DNA of 64,000 nucleotides from CALCNS01 sp937897315. GTDB taxonomy: Bacteria > Bacillota > JAAYKD01. Location of the stretch: contig DAINOJ010000004.1 of NCBI GenBank assembly GCA_036744005.1, positions 1-64,000 on the forward strand, in the 5' to 3' direction. Numbering within the stretch: the first letter of the stretch is position 1; each line of letters starts with the position of its first letter. A program made the translations under genes and the position numbers. Shown here in pieces: positions 25,459 to 34,143 of the stretch. Under the pieces are notes generated by a model. It was not told where the DNA came from, did no database searches, and worked only from the letters and a program-made list of their open reading frames with translations.

Positions 25459-26367
25459 CTATCTGTACCAAGCCGGTTGAAAGTGGGTGTAATTTTCAAA
25501 CAAATCGATTAAATCTTCGGCCGTCTTTTGAATGGTATCTATGCCGTGTTTTCCGTATCCCAACGCCCAAGAAACGTGTTCGAAAGCATACACAGTAATA
25601 TAATACGTCAACAATGGAAAGAAGTCATGCGGAATTTCATGGTGGAAGTAGCCAGCAATTTGACCTCTGGCAAAAGCAGGATGCTTTTGGGCGGTCCAAA
25701 CCAAAATGGCGAACTCTTCATAAGGATCGCTAATCATGCAACGATCAAAATCAATAATGCCAATCTGCTTCGATGGAGTACATATCAAATTTGCTGCGTG
25801 AAAATCGCCATGTTTGATGACTAAAGGTCGATTTTCTAGCAAATGTTTGTGGGTTTGCAAATAATCAAGTCCGGAGGTTTCGTTTCTTAAGCGAATGGGA
25901 GAATGATGATACTTCTTCAAAATATCTTCTTCGATTTCTTGGTAACGCTCCAACCATGGAATAGAAGAGCGAACCATTGATAGGTCGTGTAATCCACGAA
26001 GAGTCTGTCCGCATTGAATACCCAATTGAAACTGCTCTTCTTCCGAACTTGCTGGAAGCAAAGAGGCCACTGTCGTTCCTTCAATCCAGCTCAAAAGCAT
26101 ATATAAGTGGCTTCCACCGTTACATAATCCAAATTGCAACGGTTTTGGAATACATAAACCGTAGGGTTCAAGCCGAACCAGATTTGCATACTCTTGGTGT
26201 TTCAGGTGAAAGCGTTCAACCTGCGAGATGCGCAATATGCAGGATTGCCCGTTACCATCCACTAAACGAAATTTGCGTTCTCTGGAGTTTCCGCCGGTCA
26301 ACTCTTGAAGATGATGCCACTCTTTAAAGCGGGGAATATCTTGCAGTAAGGATAAATCCAACTTCAA
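25459..26367 (-). CDS. Aminoglycoside phosphotransferase (APH) family kinase
   Basis: A 302-aa small-molecule kinase with the APH/choline kinase fold. The catalytic loop is 'HGDFHAANLICTPSKQIGIID' (about residues 190-210), with the metal-binding Asp in 'IIDFDRCM'. The N-terminal lobe begins 'ELTGGNSRERKFRLV'. Such proteins phosphorylate antibiotics, homoserine, fructosamines or other metabolites, and resistance cannot be claimed from sequence. Start is uncertain: TTG at 26367 is three bases from AGAGG, while TTG at 26361 has nine-base spacing and is more likely. It is coupled with the DUF2971 gene downstream. Confidence 0.82.
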   Translation of the reverse strand: MKLDLSLLQDIPRFKEWHHLQELTGGNSRERKFRLVDGNGQSCILRISQVERFHLKHQEYANLVRLEPYGLCIPKPLQFGLCNGGSHLYMLLSWIEGTTVASLLPASSEEEQFQLGIQCGQTLRGLHDLSMVRSSIPWLERYQEIEEDILKKYHHSPIRLRNETSGLDYLQTHKHLLENRPLVIKHGDFHAANLICTPSKQIGIIDFDRCMISDPYEEFAILVWTAQKHPAFARGQIAGYFHHEIPHDFFPLLTYYITVYAFEHVSWALGYGKHGIDTIQKTAEDLIDLFENYTHFQPAWYR

Positions 26368-26498
26368 ACACCTCTTTCTTCTTAACTCTACTTCGTGAAT
26401 AAACGATCATTTTCCTTTTATATTAAGAATTCGGAACCTTTTTGGCGAGGTGTTCGTCTATAACGACATATAGCTTTGTATAAAAGGGGGGTGTTCGT

Positions 26499-27542
26499 TT
26501 GCTAAAAAGACTAATTTTGATGGGAATTCTATCCACACTTGTTCTATCGGCATGTACAAGCCAGAATCAACCTAAAACATATACGCTGGAGGAGTATTTT
26601 CCTTTCCAAGAGAACCGGCATCAGATTTTTGCGGGTGAAGGAAACGAATATGCAGCTTTTGAGACGTATGTGGATTACGTAGATGGAAACAAGATGCAGG
26701 AGAGAAAAATCAATGGTGGTACCATTTCTATTTCGGTTTACAGTCGTGATTTGGACACGATCAGTCGAGTGTTTTTCGAAGGGGAAAGTTATGGTCGTTG
26801 GTCCGCCATGAATCAAACGAACCGAGAAGAGATATTGCTAAAGTCACCTCTGAAAGTCGGAACCACTTGGAAAGTTCAACAAGACCAGGTAGAGGCGGAA
26901 CGTGCCATTACTTCCGTGGATTACGAAGTGCATACAGCCATGGGGGTATGGAAGTGTATTGAGGTAACAACCAGGTTTGAACACTCTACGCTAAAAGAAT
27001 ATTATGCACCAACGGTTGGGTTAGTACAACAGGTTTTTACAAACAGCCAAGAGCCGAGTAGCGAAATTCGAAGCATCCTCGTGAAAACGGAAAAAGAGGT
27101 AAAATATCCTACAATGATTCGGGTCTATTATCCGGAATTTGAGCTAAACTCCTTATTGTATACGGAAATCCCCGTTCTTTTGTCTACAAATCAGGAGATG
27201 GCGGAGAGTTGGATGCAAGAAATGAAAAAAGCCCCCCAAGGGAGCTCCCTCCTGCCGATATTTAGTGAGAATACCCGTATTCTTCATATTCAACGAGTAT
27301 CTGCAGAGAATCGACTTGTTTTAAATCTGTCTAAAGAGTTTGTCAGTGAGATGAATGCCGGGACCACCTTGGAAGCATTATTGCTGAAAAGCATCGCTGC
27401 CACATTTGGATATCATTATCAAGTTTCTTGGGTAGAATTGCAAATTGATGGTAAACCATATGCTTCAGGACATGTGGAGTTGGAACCTGGGCAAGCGCTT
27501 CCCTCTGAATGGCAAGATTATAAACCATACCTAGATAAGTAA
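26499..27542 (+). CDS. Lipoprotein with C-terminal GerMN domain
   Basis: A 347-aa secreted lipoprotein: signal peptide 'LKRLILMGILSTLVLSAC' with the lipobox LSAC and lipidated Cys at about residue 19. The middle is a beta-rich domain of unknown type (about 35-195). The C-terminal 120 residues ('MIRVYYPEFELNSLL' to 'VSWVELQIDGKPYA') match the GerMN domain found in GerM and other Firmicute envelope proteins. The start is TTG with an AAAGGGGGG purine-rich site. Attachment to the outer face of the membrane is expected. It is monocistronic, with a terminator after it. Confidence 0.82.
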   Translation: MLKRLILMGILSTLVLSACTSQNQPKTYTLEEYFPFQENRHQIFAGEGNEYAAFETYVDYVDGNKMQERKINGGTISISVYSRDLDTISRVFFEGESYGRWSAMNQTNREEILLKSPLKVGTTWKVQQDQVEAERAITSVDYEVHTAMGVWKCIEVTTRFEHSTLKEYYAPTVGLVQQVFTNSQEPSSEIRSILVKTEKEVKYPTMIRVYYPEFELNSLLYTEIPVLLSTNQEMAESWMQEMKKAPQGSSLLPIFSENTRILHIQRVSAENRLVLNLSKEFVSEMNAGTTLEALLLKSIAATFGYHYQVSWVELQIDGKPYASGHVELEPGQALPSEWQDYKPYLDK

Positions 27543-27549
27543 AAAATAT

Positions 27550-27577
27550 AAACCCGATGCAAAAGCATCGGGTTTAT
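27550..27577 (+). terminator. Hairpin terminator after the GerMN lipoprotein
   Basis: A perfect 11-bp stem AAACCCGATGC and GCATCGGGTTT with an AAAA loop, followed by ATTGT. Confidence 0.8.
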
Positions 27578-27597
27578 TGTAGGGTTTTCCTTTGGTA

Positions 27598-28080
27598 TTA
27601 GCGAATACAACCACGTAGCATACCGCCACGTTGCATCATCTGACCTAAAGAACGACCGCCAAGTCCACTACGAACAGCGTTCTTTTCAATCCCTCTCATG
27701 CCAAGACCTAAAGCTACTCGCTGACCAAAATTTTCTTCGCCGGTGCAATTCATAAGACGTTCTTGCATTCTGGCAATCATTTCATCTGCTTGTTCTTGGG
27801 TGATTCGGCCTGATGTAACACGCTCTTGTATACGAGCTTTTTGTAGTTCAGTGAGTTCCGCTTTAAAGGCTTCCAAGACACCCGCTTCGTTTGCCAAAGC
27901 GCCTAAGGTAACGCCTGAATCTTTGCTTTGTTGAATGACTTCTTCTACTGTCTTTCCGGTTAGGTTGGCCAATATTTCAGCCGGGTTCTGATATTCGGTT
28001 GCAGCGAAAGCAAACAAAGACAAAGCACTAATCGCCAGAATCATTGCAGTAATGAGAAACATACGAGATCCTTTTTTCAT
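27598..28080 (-). CDS. Secreted DUF2680-like protein
   Basis: A 160-aa exported protein. Residues 1-27 form a signal peptide (cleavage likely after AFA). A DUF2680-like helical segment follows: 'EAGVLEAFKAELTELQKARI' then 'GRITQEQADEMIARMQERL'. The tail is rich in Gly, Met and Arg ('GLGGRSLGQMMQRGGMLRG'). Small periplasm-facing proteins of this shape are often near envelope stress two-component systems. It is divergent from a response regulator gene across a 190-bp gap, so it may be a target of that system. The function is unknown. Confidence 0.8.
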   Translation of the reverse strand: MKKGSRMFLITAMILAISALSLFAFAATEYQNPAEILANLTGKTVEEVIQQSKDSGVTLGALANEAGVLEAFKAELTELQKARIQERVTSGRITQEQADEMIARMQERLMNCTGEENFGQRVALGLGMRGIEKNAVRSGLGGRSLGQMMQRGGMLRGCIR

Positions 28081-28224
28081 TTTTTTGTCCTCCTAATCGA
28101 TTTTTGTTTGGCAGAATGTTTTCTGCTTGATTACATCATAACGGAACTTTGTGGCAAAATTGTGTTTTTCTATTGTAAAATCTGAAACAATTTTTTCTGG
28201 TGAACTCCAAGATCTGCCATGATT

Positions 28225-28252
28225 TTGACACATCTATCCTGTAAGGTATCTA
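28225..28252 (+). promoter_or_regulatory. Candidate promoter of the two-component operon
   Basis: TTGACA (28225-28230) is followed after 16 bases by TATCTA (28247-28252), about 20 bases before the response regulator start. The rest of the 190-bp divergent region (28081-28224) shows no gene. Confidence 0.5.
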
Positions 28253-28273
28253 TAGAGATAAGGAGTTGAGCGT

Positions 28274-28969
28274 ATGGCAAAACTATTAATCGTGGATGAT
28301 AATAAGCAAATCACTTCCATTTTAGAAGAGTATGCGAAAAAAGAAGGTTACAACACTATTATAGCACGTGATGGTGAAGAAGCAATTAGAGAATTTGAGA
28401 AAAGCAATCCTGATATGGTTTTATTGGACGTCATGATGCCCAAAATGGATGGATTTGAAGTTTGTAGAGAAATCAGAAAAAAATCGAATGTGCCTATCTT
28501 GATGATTACAGCACGTGGGGAAGATTTTGAACGCATTATGGGATTAGATATTGGTGCGGATGATTATATTGTGAAGCCCTTTTCTCCGGCGGAAGTCATG
28601 GCACGGGTTCGTGCCATTTTACGTCGTATGGGAACTTCCGAAGACAGAAAACAAGATGTATTAATCTACCGAAACTTGGAGATTCACTTGGATCAGTATC
28701 GAGTCAGCATTAGTGATCAACCGGTCTCCTTAACCAAGAAAGAAATTGAGATTTTGTGGACTCTGGCAAATAATCGCAACAGAGTATTTTCAAGAGATCA
28801 TTTGCTAAATCAAGTTTGGGGATATGATTATTTTGGCGATACCAGAACAGTGGACTCACATATCAAGAGATTACGATCAAAATTAGAACCCTATGAGAAG
28901 GATCACTGGGACATCAAAACTATTTGGGGTGTTGGCTATAAATTTGAGGAAATAGAACATGAAACATAA
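28274..28969 (+). CDS. OmpR-family response regulator
   Basis: A 231-aa two-component response regulator. The receiver domain starts 'KLLIVDDNKQITSILEEYA', with the phosphoacceptor Asp in 'MVLLDVMMPKMDGF' (Asp53) and the conserved Lys in 'DDYIVKPFSP'. The C-terminal winged helix includes 'TKKEIEILWTLANN' and 'GDTRTVDSHIKRLRSKL'. AAGGAG lies eight bases before the ATG. It overlaps the kinase gene by 11 bases, so the pair is cotranscribed and coupled. Confidence 0.95.
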   Translation: MAKLLIVDDNKQITSILEEYAKKEGYNTIIARDGEEAIREFEKSNPDMVLLDVMMPKMDGFEVCREIRKKSNVPILMITARGEDFERIMGLDIGADDYIVKPFSPAEVMARVRAILRRMGTSEDRKQDVLIYRNLEIHLDQYRVSISDQPVSLTKKEIEILWTLANNRNRVFSRDHLLNQVWGYDYFGDTRTVDSHIKRLRSKLEPYEKDHWDIKTIWGVGYKFEEIEHET

Positions 28970-30419
28970 AATTGCGTACAAATTGACCGCATCGTTCTTT
29001 ATAATATTATTGCTGTTTTCCATTTTGATTGGAGTTATTTTCACCGGCTTGTTTCGAAAGCAGGTTTTGGAACTGAACAAAGAAGAACTTCTGGATCGAG
29101 CTACAGCCATGTCCAGGGTGTTAAGTAGCAATAGCATCAATGTGAACCCAACTACCGGGCAGGGTCACGGAATGAGCAGCATGGGGCGAACAGGAATGTA
29201 TGGTTCTTATTTGCGTATCTTCAATGACTTGAATCAGGCCAATGTTTGGATTGTGGATGAGAATCTACAAGTCATTACAAACCTTATTGGTCAGGAAAAA
29301 GAAGTGACTTACGCGGATTTACCTCCTGATGCCGATACGGTTGTCAAAGAAGTATTTTTCGGACAGAGCACATTTAGTGAGGGGTTTAGCTCGCTTCTCG
29401 ATTCACCAACGCTAACGGTAGGTGTTCCAATCACTTCCAATCAAGTCGTCATTGGTGCGCTTCTGCTTCATACCCCCGTTAACGGCATTAATGAATCCAT
29501 ACGTCAAGGTCTGAGTCTGTTGACCATCAGTATGCTGGTTGCCTTAGCTCTTGCGATTGCTTTATCCATCTTTTTCGCGATATCACTCACAAAACCGTTG
29601 AAAAAAATGCAACTGACTGCGTTCCGGCTAGCTCAAGGAGAATATAACATTGAAACAGGTGTCACCAGTACAGATGAAATTGGGGAGCTGGCTGCGTCCA
29701 TTGATGTACTGAGTCAGCGTTTACATGAAGCCAGCTTAGAAAGTACTCGATTGGATCAACTGCGTAAAGACTTTATTTCTAATATTTCTCATGAGTTAAG
29801 GACACCGGTTACCGTCATTCGCGGGTCTTTGGAAGCACTGTGCGACGACATCGTGACGGACCCGGTGCAAGTTCGTGAATATCATTTGCAAATGAGGAAC
29901 GAAAGTCTGTTTTTACAACGGTTGGTCAATGATTTGCTGGACTTAACCAAACTGCAAAACAGTGATTTTAAAATGGAAAGCGAGGACTTAAACCTTTACG
30001 AGGTGCTTTCGGATTTGGAACGAAGCAGTAGAGCATTGGCCAAGGAGAAAAACATAGAAGTTCATATGCATGCAGATAAAGACCTCTACGTTGTGAACGG
30101 AGATTATGGAAGATTACGTCAAATGTTTTTGGTGGTTTTGGATAATGCGATAAAGTTTTCTCCCAAACAGGGTCAAATTATGATACAATTAACAGAGAAC
30201 CAAGTAACGATTTCGGATCAAGGACCTGGAATAGCTCCGCAAGATATACCTTATATTTTTGATCGCTTTTATCGTGTGAAATCCGAAGACAACAAAGCCG
30301 GGAGTGGCCTAGGACTGGCTATAGCAAAGCAAATCGCGGACAGACATCGTATTCAGGTGGAGGTTCATAGTGAGCTTGGAACCGGTACAACATTTCATTT
30401 TGTTTTTCCAAAGGACTAA
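28959..30419 (+). CDS. Sensor histidine kinase
   Basis: A 486-aa membrane kinase paired with the preceding regulator. It has a first membrane segment (about 10-32) and an extracellular sensor domain (about 33-188) with a Gly/Met/His-rich stretch 'TGQGHGMSSMGRTGMYG' that might bind metal (inference). A second membrane segment (about 189-213), a HAMP linker, the HisKA box 'FISNISHELRTPVTVIRG' (phosphorylated His at about 276) and an ATPase domain with 'DNAIKFSP', 'DQGPGIAPQDI' and 'GSGLGLAIAK' follow. The gene is complete and the stop is followed 15 bases later by a Crp/Fnr gene. Confidence 0.95.
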   Translation: MKHKIAYKLTASFFIILLLFSILIGVIFTGLFRKQVLELNKEELLDRATAMSRVLSSNSINVNPTTGQGHGMSSMGRTGMYGSYLRIFNDLNQANVWIVDENLQVITNLIGQEKEVTYADLPPDADTVVKEVFFGQSTFSEGFSSLLDSPTLTVGVPITSNQVVIGALLLHTPVNGINESIRQGLSLLTISMLVALALAIALSIFFAISLTKPLKKMQLTAFRLAQGEYNIETGVTSTDEIGELAASIDVLSQRLHEASLESTRLDQLRKDFISNISHELRTPVTVIRGSLEALCDDIVTDPVQVREYHLQMRNESLFLQRLVNDLLDLTKLQNSDFKMESEDLNLYEVLSDLERSSRALAKEKNIEVHMHADKDLYVVNGDYGRLRQMFLVVLDNAIKFSPKQGQIMIQLTENQVTISDQGPGIAPQDIPYIFDRFYRVKSEDNKAGSGLGLAIAKQIADRHRIQVEVHSELGTGTTFHFVFPKD

Positions 30420-30434
30420 AAGAGAGGTGACATC

Positions 30435-31130
30435 GTGGATCGAGCACAACTAGATCAGGCGACCTATGTTAAATTTTTATCCCGCTATTTTTCGGCTTGG
30501 GAGAATATGTCTTCTGAGGAACAAGAAGCTTTTTTGGATCAAAGTAAGTTAATGCATTATCCCAAATATACTTGTATCCACAGTGGAGATCAAACTTGTG
30601 CCGGATTATTGCTGGTTCGTAGCGGGATGTTGCGCACGTACTTGTTATCGGAAGAGGGTAAAGATGTAACCTTATATCGTTTAGGACCCGGAGATATGTG
30701 CATTTTATCGGCATCTTGTATGTTGAGCAATATTACTTTCGATGTACATATTGATGCCGAAGAAGAAACAGATTTGTGGATGATCAGTGCACCTTTCTTT
30801 GCAAGATTAGCTGAAAGCAATATCTTTGTCGAATGCTTCTCCTACAAGTTAGCGGCCGATCGTTTTTCCGATGTCATGTGGGCGATGCAACAGCTACTCT
30901 TTATGAAAATGGACCAGAGATTAGCCATTTTCCTATGGGATGAGATGAGCAAAACAAACGAAGATACAATTAAGTACACTCATGAACAAGTCGCAAAATA
31001 TATGGGAAGCGCACGGGAAGTGGTAACTCGAATGCTGAAGCATTTCGTTGCAGAAGGTATTGTTCAATTATCTAGAGGTGGAATCAAGATTGTCGACAAA
31101 GCAAAGCTCAGAGAATTAATAAGAGCATAA
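30435..31130 (+). CDS. Crp/Fnr family regulator
   Basis: A 231-aa regulator with an N-terminal cyclic-nucleotide-binding beta-barrel (about 20-140) and a C-terminal winged helix ('YTHEQVAKYMGSAREVVTRML'). Five Cys residues are visible, including a CILSASC pair in the barrel, but not the usual Fnr N-terminal cluster ligands. It may therefore be a redox or thiol sensor rather than an Fe-S sensor, which is inference. The start is GTG with AGAGAGG upstream. It follows the kinase by 15 bases, converges on thioredoxin and is probably part of the same transcript as the two-component genes. Confidence 0.88.
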   Translation: MDRAQLDQATYVKFLSRYFSAWENMSSEEQEAFLDQSKLMHYPKYTCIHSGDQTCAGLLLVRSGMLRTYLLSEEGKDVTLYRLGPGDMCILSASCMLSNITFDVHIDAEEETDLWMISAPFFARLAESNIFVECFSYKLAADRFSDVMWAMQQLLFMKMDQRLAIFLWDEMSKTNEDTIKYTHEQVAKYMGSAREVVTRMLKHFVAEGIVQLSRGGIKIVDKAKLRELIRA

Positions 31131-31132
31131 AA

Positions 31133-31161
31133 ATAAAAAACCCGGTCACCCGGGCTTTTTT
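31133..31161. terminator. Bidirectional terminator
   Basis: An A-run, a CCCGG-tcac-CCGGG stem and a T-run lie between the converging Crp/Fnr and thioredoxin genes. Both strands carry a T-tract. Confidence 0.8.
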
Positions 31162-31164
31162 ATT

Positions 31165-31473
31165 TTATGCAAGTAGTTTTAAGATTTCGGATTTGGGTCG
31201 TACTCCAACCGTGGTTTGAGTGATTTTACCATTCTTTACGACCGCCATGGTAGGTATGCTCATAATCCGAAAAGCGCTTGCCAACTCCATTTGTTCATCT
31301 ACATTGATTTTACCTATTTTAATGCCGGCATTTTCTCGCGCAATTTCGTCCAATATGGGGGAAACCATGCGGCAAGGTCCACACCAAGCAGCCCAAAAGT
31401 CCAGCAATACGGGTTTGTCCTCTTTCAATACTTCCTTCTCGAAATTATCTTTTGTGATGGTTACTACTGACAT
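31165..31473 (-). CDS. trxA: Thioredoxin
   Basis: A 102-aa cytoplasmic thioredoxin with the active site WAAWCGPCRM and the cis-proline motif 'IMSIPTMAVVKNG'. The length is that of a classical thioredoxin. The second of two ATGs (31473) is preferred because AGGAG lies eight bases upstream; the first is only two bases away. It is a stand-alone gene converging with the Crp/Fnr gene. No thioredoxin reductase is adjacent. Confidence 0.95.
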   Translation of the reverse strand: MSVVTITKDNFEKEVLKEDKPVLLDFWAAWCGPCRMVSPILDEIARENAGIKIGKINVDEQMELASAFRIMSIPTMAVVKNGKITQTTVGVRPKSEILKLLA

Positions 31474-31570
31474 TGTCATCTCTCCTCAAAATTTATCTTT
31501 GTCTTTATTATATGCAGTAGCTTTCCGTTTTTCCGTGATGGAGTCACAAATGCTTCTGCGAATTTTTTTA

Positions 31571-31599
31571 TTGACAAGAGCGGACAATGAACATATAAT
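31571..31599 (+). promoter_or_regulatory. znu operon promoter
   Basis: Consensus TTGACA (31571-31576) and TATAAT (31594-31599) with a 17-base spacer, 50 bases upstream of the znuA-like gene. Confidence 0.85.
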
Positions 31600-31608
31600 A
31601 TAAACAAT

Positions 31609-31627
31609 GCAAATGATTCTCATTTGC
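31609..31627. promoter_or_regulatory. Zur/Fur-box operator
   Basis: GCAAATGA, TTC and TCATTTGC form a perfect 8-bp-arm dyad with the AATGATTCTCATT-like core of Fur-family operators. It overlies the expected start of transcription. The operon it controls ends with a Fur-family gene. Confidence 0.85.
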
Positions 31628-31648
31628 TAAGAATGAAGGTGGATTTTA

Positions 31649-32509
31649 ATGAACAAAAGACTATTTGGATTGGTATCCCTAATCATCGTGGCTCTATTCC
31701 TTACAGCATGTAATCCAGTGGTGAATGAACCACCAAAAAACACGAAACCCATTGTTGGTGTCACGATTGTTCCACAAGAAACATTTGTGAAAGCCATAGC
31801 AGGGGATGCTGTAGACGTGATTACCATGGTTCCCCCAGGGAGTAGCCCGGAAACGTATGAACCGACTCCACAGCAAATGGCGGATTTTAGTAAAGCAGCA
31901 ATCTTTTTTGCCATTGGGATGGCTGTTGAAGAAACGAAAGTTTTGCCACAGATTGGGAAGACTCCGGTTGTAGATTTAGCTGAGATTGTTCGGAAAGAAT
32001 ATCCCGACAGAACCTTCGAAGAGGGAGAAAGGGACGAACATATTTGGTTATCTCCAAAGAGAATAGAAGTCATTATTGAAACCATGGTTTCCGAACTGTC
32101 TACATTGTTGCCAGATCAGAAAACTGTATTTGAGAAGAACGGTCAAGAGTACATAACGGAGTTGAAAAAGGCAGATCAGGAGATTGTGGAGATTCTTAAT
32201 ACGATGGATCGCAGGATTTTCATCGTCTATCATCCAGCATTTGGCTACTTTGCTGACGAATATGGCTTAACAATGGTTGCTCTGGAAGAAGAAGGCAAAG
32301 AATCGACACCGCAACAATTACAAGCAGTAGTCAATTTTGCTAAAGAAAACGGGCTTAAGGCCGTTTTCTATCAACAAGAGGTAGACAGCCGTCAATCTGT
32401 ATCCTTTGCAGAAGAAATAAAAGGGAAAGCCATTCAACTGTCTCCCTTGTCTGGGGACTATATACAGAATTTGAAAGATATGGCAAAAGCCATTGCGGAG
32501 GCGAAATAA
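31649..32509 (+). CDS. znuA: Zinc/metal ABC transporter substrate-binding lipoprotein (ZnuA-like)
   Basis: A 286-aa cluster A-I solute-binding lipoprotein: signal peptide ending 'LFLTAC' with the lipidated Cys at about residue 20. A metal site comprises 'DEHIWLSPKR' (the His in DEHIW), 'YHPAFGYFADEYGL' and the Glu-rich helix after it. The usual long His-rich loop is replaced by an acidic stretch 'FEEGERDEH'. The order of metal ligands fits zinc or manganese binding. The gene is the first of the znu operon and the regulator box over its promoter makes zinc the likeliest metal. Confidence 0.9.
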   Translation: MNKRLFGLVSLIIVALFLTACNPVVNEPPKNTKPIVGVTIVPQETFVKAIAGDAVDVITMVPPGSSPETYEPTPQQMADFSKAAIFFAIGMAVEETKVLPQIGKTPVVDLAEIVRKEYPDRTFEEGERDEHIWLSPKRIEVIIETMVSELSTLLPDQKTVFEKNGQEYITELKKADQEIVEILNTMDRRIFIVYHPAFGYFADEYGLTMVALEEEGKESTPQQLQAVVNFAKENGLKAVFYQQEVDSRQSVSFAEEIKGKAIQLSPLSGDYIQNLKDMAKAIAEAK

Positions 32510-32510
32510 T

Positions 32511-33287
32511 ATGGTACCGGCTGTTGAGGTTCGCGATTTGAGTGTATTTTATGGTCGTAACGTCGCCTTGAAATCCGTGAACCTAACTGTTCAACAGGGA
32601 GAGTACTTGGGAATTATCGGTCCAAACGGTGGAGGTAAATCCACATTGCTAAAAGCGATTTTGGGCTTAGTTCCGACTTCTCGCGGGAGTATTCGCATTT
32701 TCGGGGGATCTCTGCAGGAGAATCGCACCTTGTTGGGGTTCGTTCCACAGTTTTCAGCTATTGAGAGACGCTTTCCCATTAGTTTATATGAAGTCATTTT
32801 GTCGGGTAGAATGAAAGCAGGATTACAAGTCTTCGCTCGGTATACTTTGGAGGACCATGAGCGGACAAAAGAAGCCATGGAACAAATTGGATTATCGCAT
32901 TTAAGCCAAAGACAAGTGTCGGAACTCTCTGGTGGGGAATTTCAACGGATGCTGATCGCTAGAGCGTTGGTTTCACAGCCGAAGTTGCTGTTATTGGACG
33001 AACCAACTGCCAGTGTCGATGCGACCGCTCGAAAGCAAATTTATGAGTTGTTAGCGAAACTGAATGAAAAAATAACCATTATTCTCGTTTCACACGATAT
33101 GTTAGCGATTTCATCGCAAGTTAGTAGTTTGGCTTGTTTAAACAGTAAATTGGTTTATCACGGAGGCCCAGAATTGAATGATCGTACGGTAGACTCCCTC
33201 TATGGTTGTCCGGTCGACCTCATAGCACACGGATTACCGCATCGAGTGTTGCGGGATCATACCCATGGCCCTGGAGGTATTGTATGA
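32511..33287 (+). CDS. znuC: Zinc ABC transporter ATP-binding protein (ZnuC-like)
   Basis: A 258-aa ATPase with Walker A GPNGGGKST (about 36-44), the signature LSGGEFQRM, Walker B 'LLLLDEPTASVD' and the switch His in 'VSHDML'. It energises import of the metal captured by the lipoprotein. GGAGG lies nine bases before the ATG at 32511, one base after the preceding stop codon; a TTG inside znuA is rejected. Its 3' end overlaps the permease by four bases (ATGA). Confidence 0.93.
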   Translation: MVPAVEVRDLSVFYGRNVALKSVNLTVQQGEYLGIIGPNGGGKSTLLKAILGLVPTSRGSIRIFGGSLQENRTLLGFVPQFSAIERRFPISLYEVILSGRMKAGLQVFARYTLEDHERTKEAMEQIGLSHLSQRQVSELSGGEFQRMLIARALVSQPKLLLLDEPTASVDATARKQIYELLAKLNEKITIILVSHDMLAISSQVSSLACLNSKLVYHGGPELNDRTVDSLYGCPVDLIAHGLPHRVLRDHTHGPGGIV

Positions 33288-34135
33288 TACAAGCTATTTT
33301 TGAATATCAATTTATGCAGAATGCCGTTATAGCCGGCATACTCGCCAGCATTGTCTGTGGCATCATCGGTGTAATGATCGTTGAGAAAAAACTGGTTATG
33401 ATGAGCGGTGGGATTGCTCACACTGCGTATGGAGGTGTGGGGTTAGGGTATCTTTTTAGCTTCCCACCCATTTTGGGAGCATTCTTCTTTGCTGTGGCCG
33501 CCGCTTTTGGCATTGGTTTCATAAAAAGGAAAGGCGGCACTCGCTCCGACGTGATTATTTCCATGTTTTGGTCGTTAGGCATGGCATTAGGTATTCTCTT
33601 TATTGCATTGCGACCGGGATATCCCCCAGATTTAAGCTCTTACTTGTTTGGCAATATTTTGTCTGTAACTCAAGCGGATTTATGGTTAATGGTATTCTTG
33701 GCACTGTTTGTTATTGCCATTGTCGCTATCTTGTATCAAGATTGGAAGAACTACTTGTTTGATGAAGAGTTTGCTTATGTCATGGGGAAACCTACCGGTT
33801 GGTTAGAATATATGCTATTACTCTTGGTTGCTCTAACCGTAGTTGTCTTGATTCGAGTCGTAGGGATTATCTTGGTCATATCCTTGTTAGCAGCTCCTGC
33901 GGCGATTGCCGAAATGATATCGAGAACTTTTGAAAAAAGAATACTCATGGCAGTACTTTTTGGGTTGCTCACGACCTTGGGTGGTTTGACGTTATCTTAC
34001 TATTTTAATATCGCATCGGGGGCATCGATTGTAATGCTATCTGCTGCAATATACCTCATGTTTACTGTCCGAGAACAAATTCATCAGCATCGTCTGAAAT
34101 CGGAAATGTTAATGCAGAACGAACAAAAGGAGTGA
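33284..34135 (+). CDS. znuB: Zinc ABC transporter permease (ZnuB-like)
   Basis: A 283-aa membrane permease of the ABC-3 family, about seven or eight hydrophobic segments, starting 'MIQAIFEYQFMQNAVIAGI'. The coupling segment 'MSGGIAHTAYGGVGLGYL' is typical. GGAGG lies six bases before the ATG at 33284; longer frames inside znuC are rejected. It overlaps znuC by four bases and precedes the Fur-family gene by eight bases. Confidence 0.92.
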   Translation: MIQAIFEYQFMQNAVIAGILASIVCGIIGVMIVEKKLVMMSGGIAHTAYGGVGLGYLFSFPPILGAFFFAVAAAFGIGFIKRKGGTRSDVIISMFWSLGMALGILFIALRPGYPPDLSSYLFGNILSVTQADLWLMVFLALFVIAIVAILYQDWKNYLFDEEFAYVMGKPTGWLEYMLLLLVALTVVVLIRVVGIILVISLLAAPAAIAEMISRTFEKRILMAVLFGLLTTLGGLTLSYYFNIASGASIVMLSAAIYLMFTVREQIHQHRLKSEMLMQNEQKE

Positions 34136-34143
34136 AGGGAATC

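Noticed and set aside
25459..26367. Calling the APH-family kinase an antibiotic resistance gene
   Set aside because: The fold is shared with metabolic kinases and the sequence alone does not support resistance.
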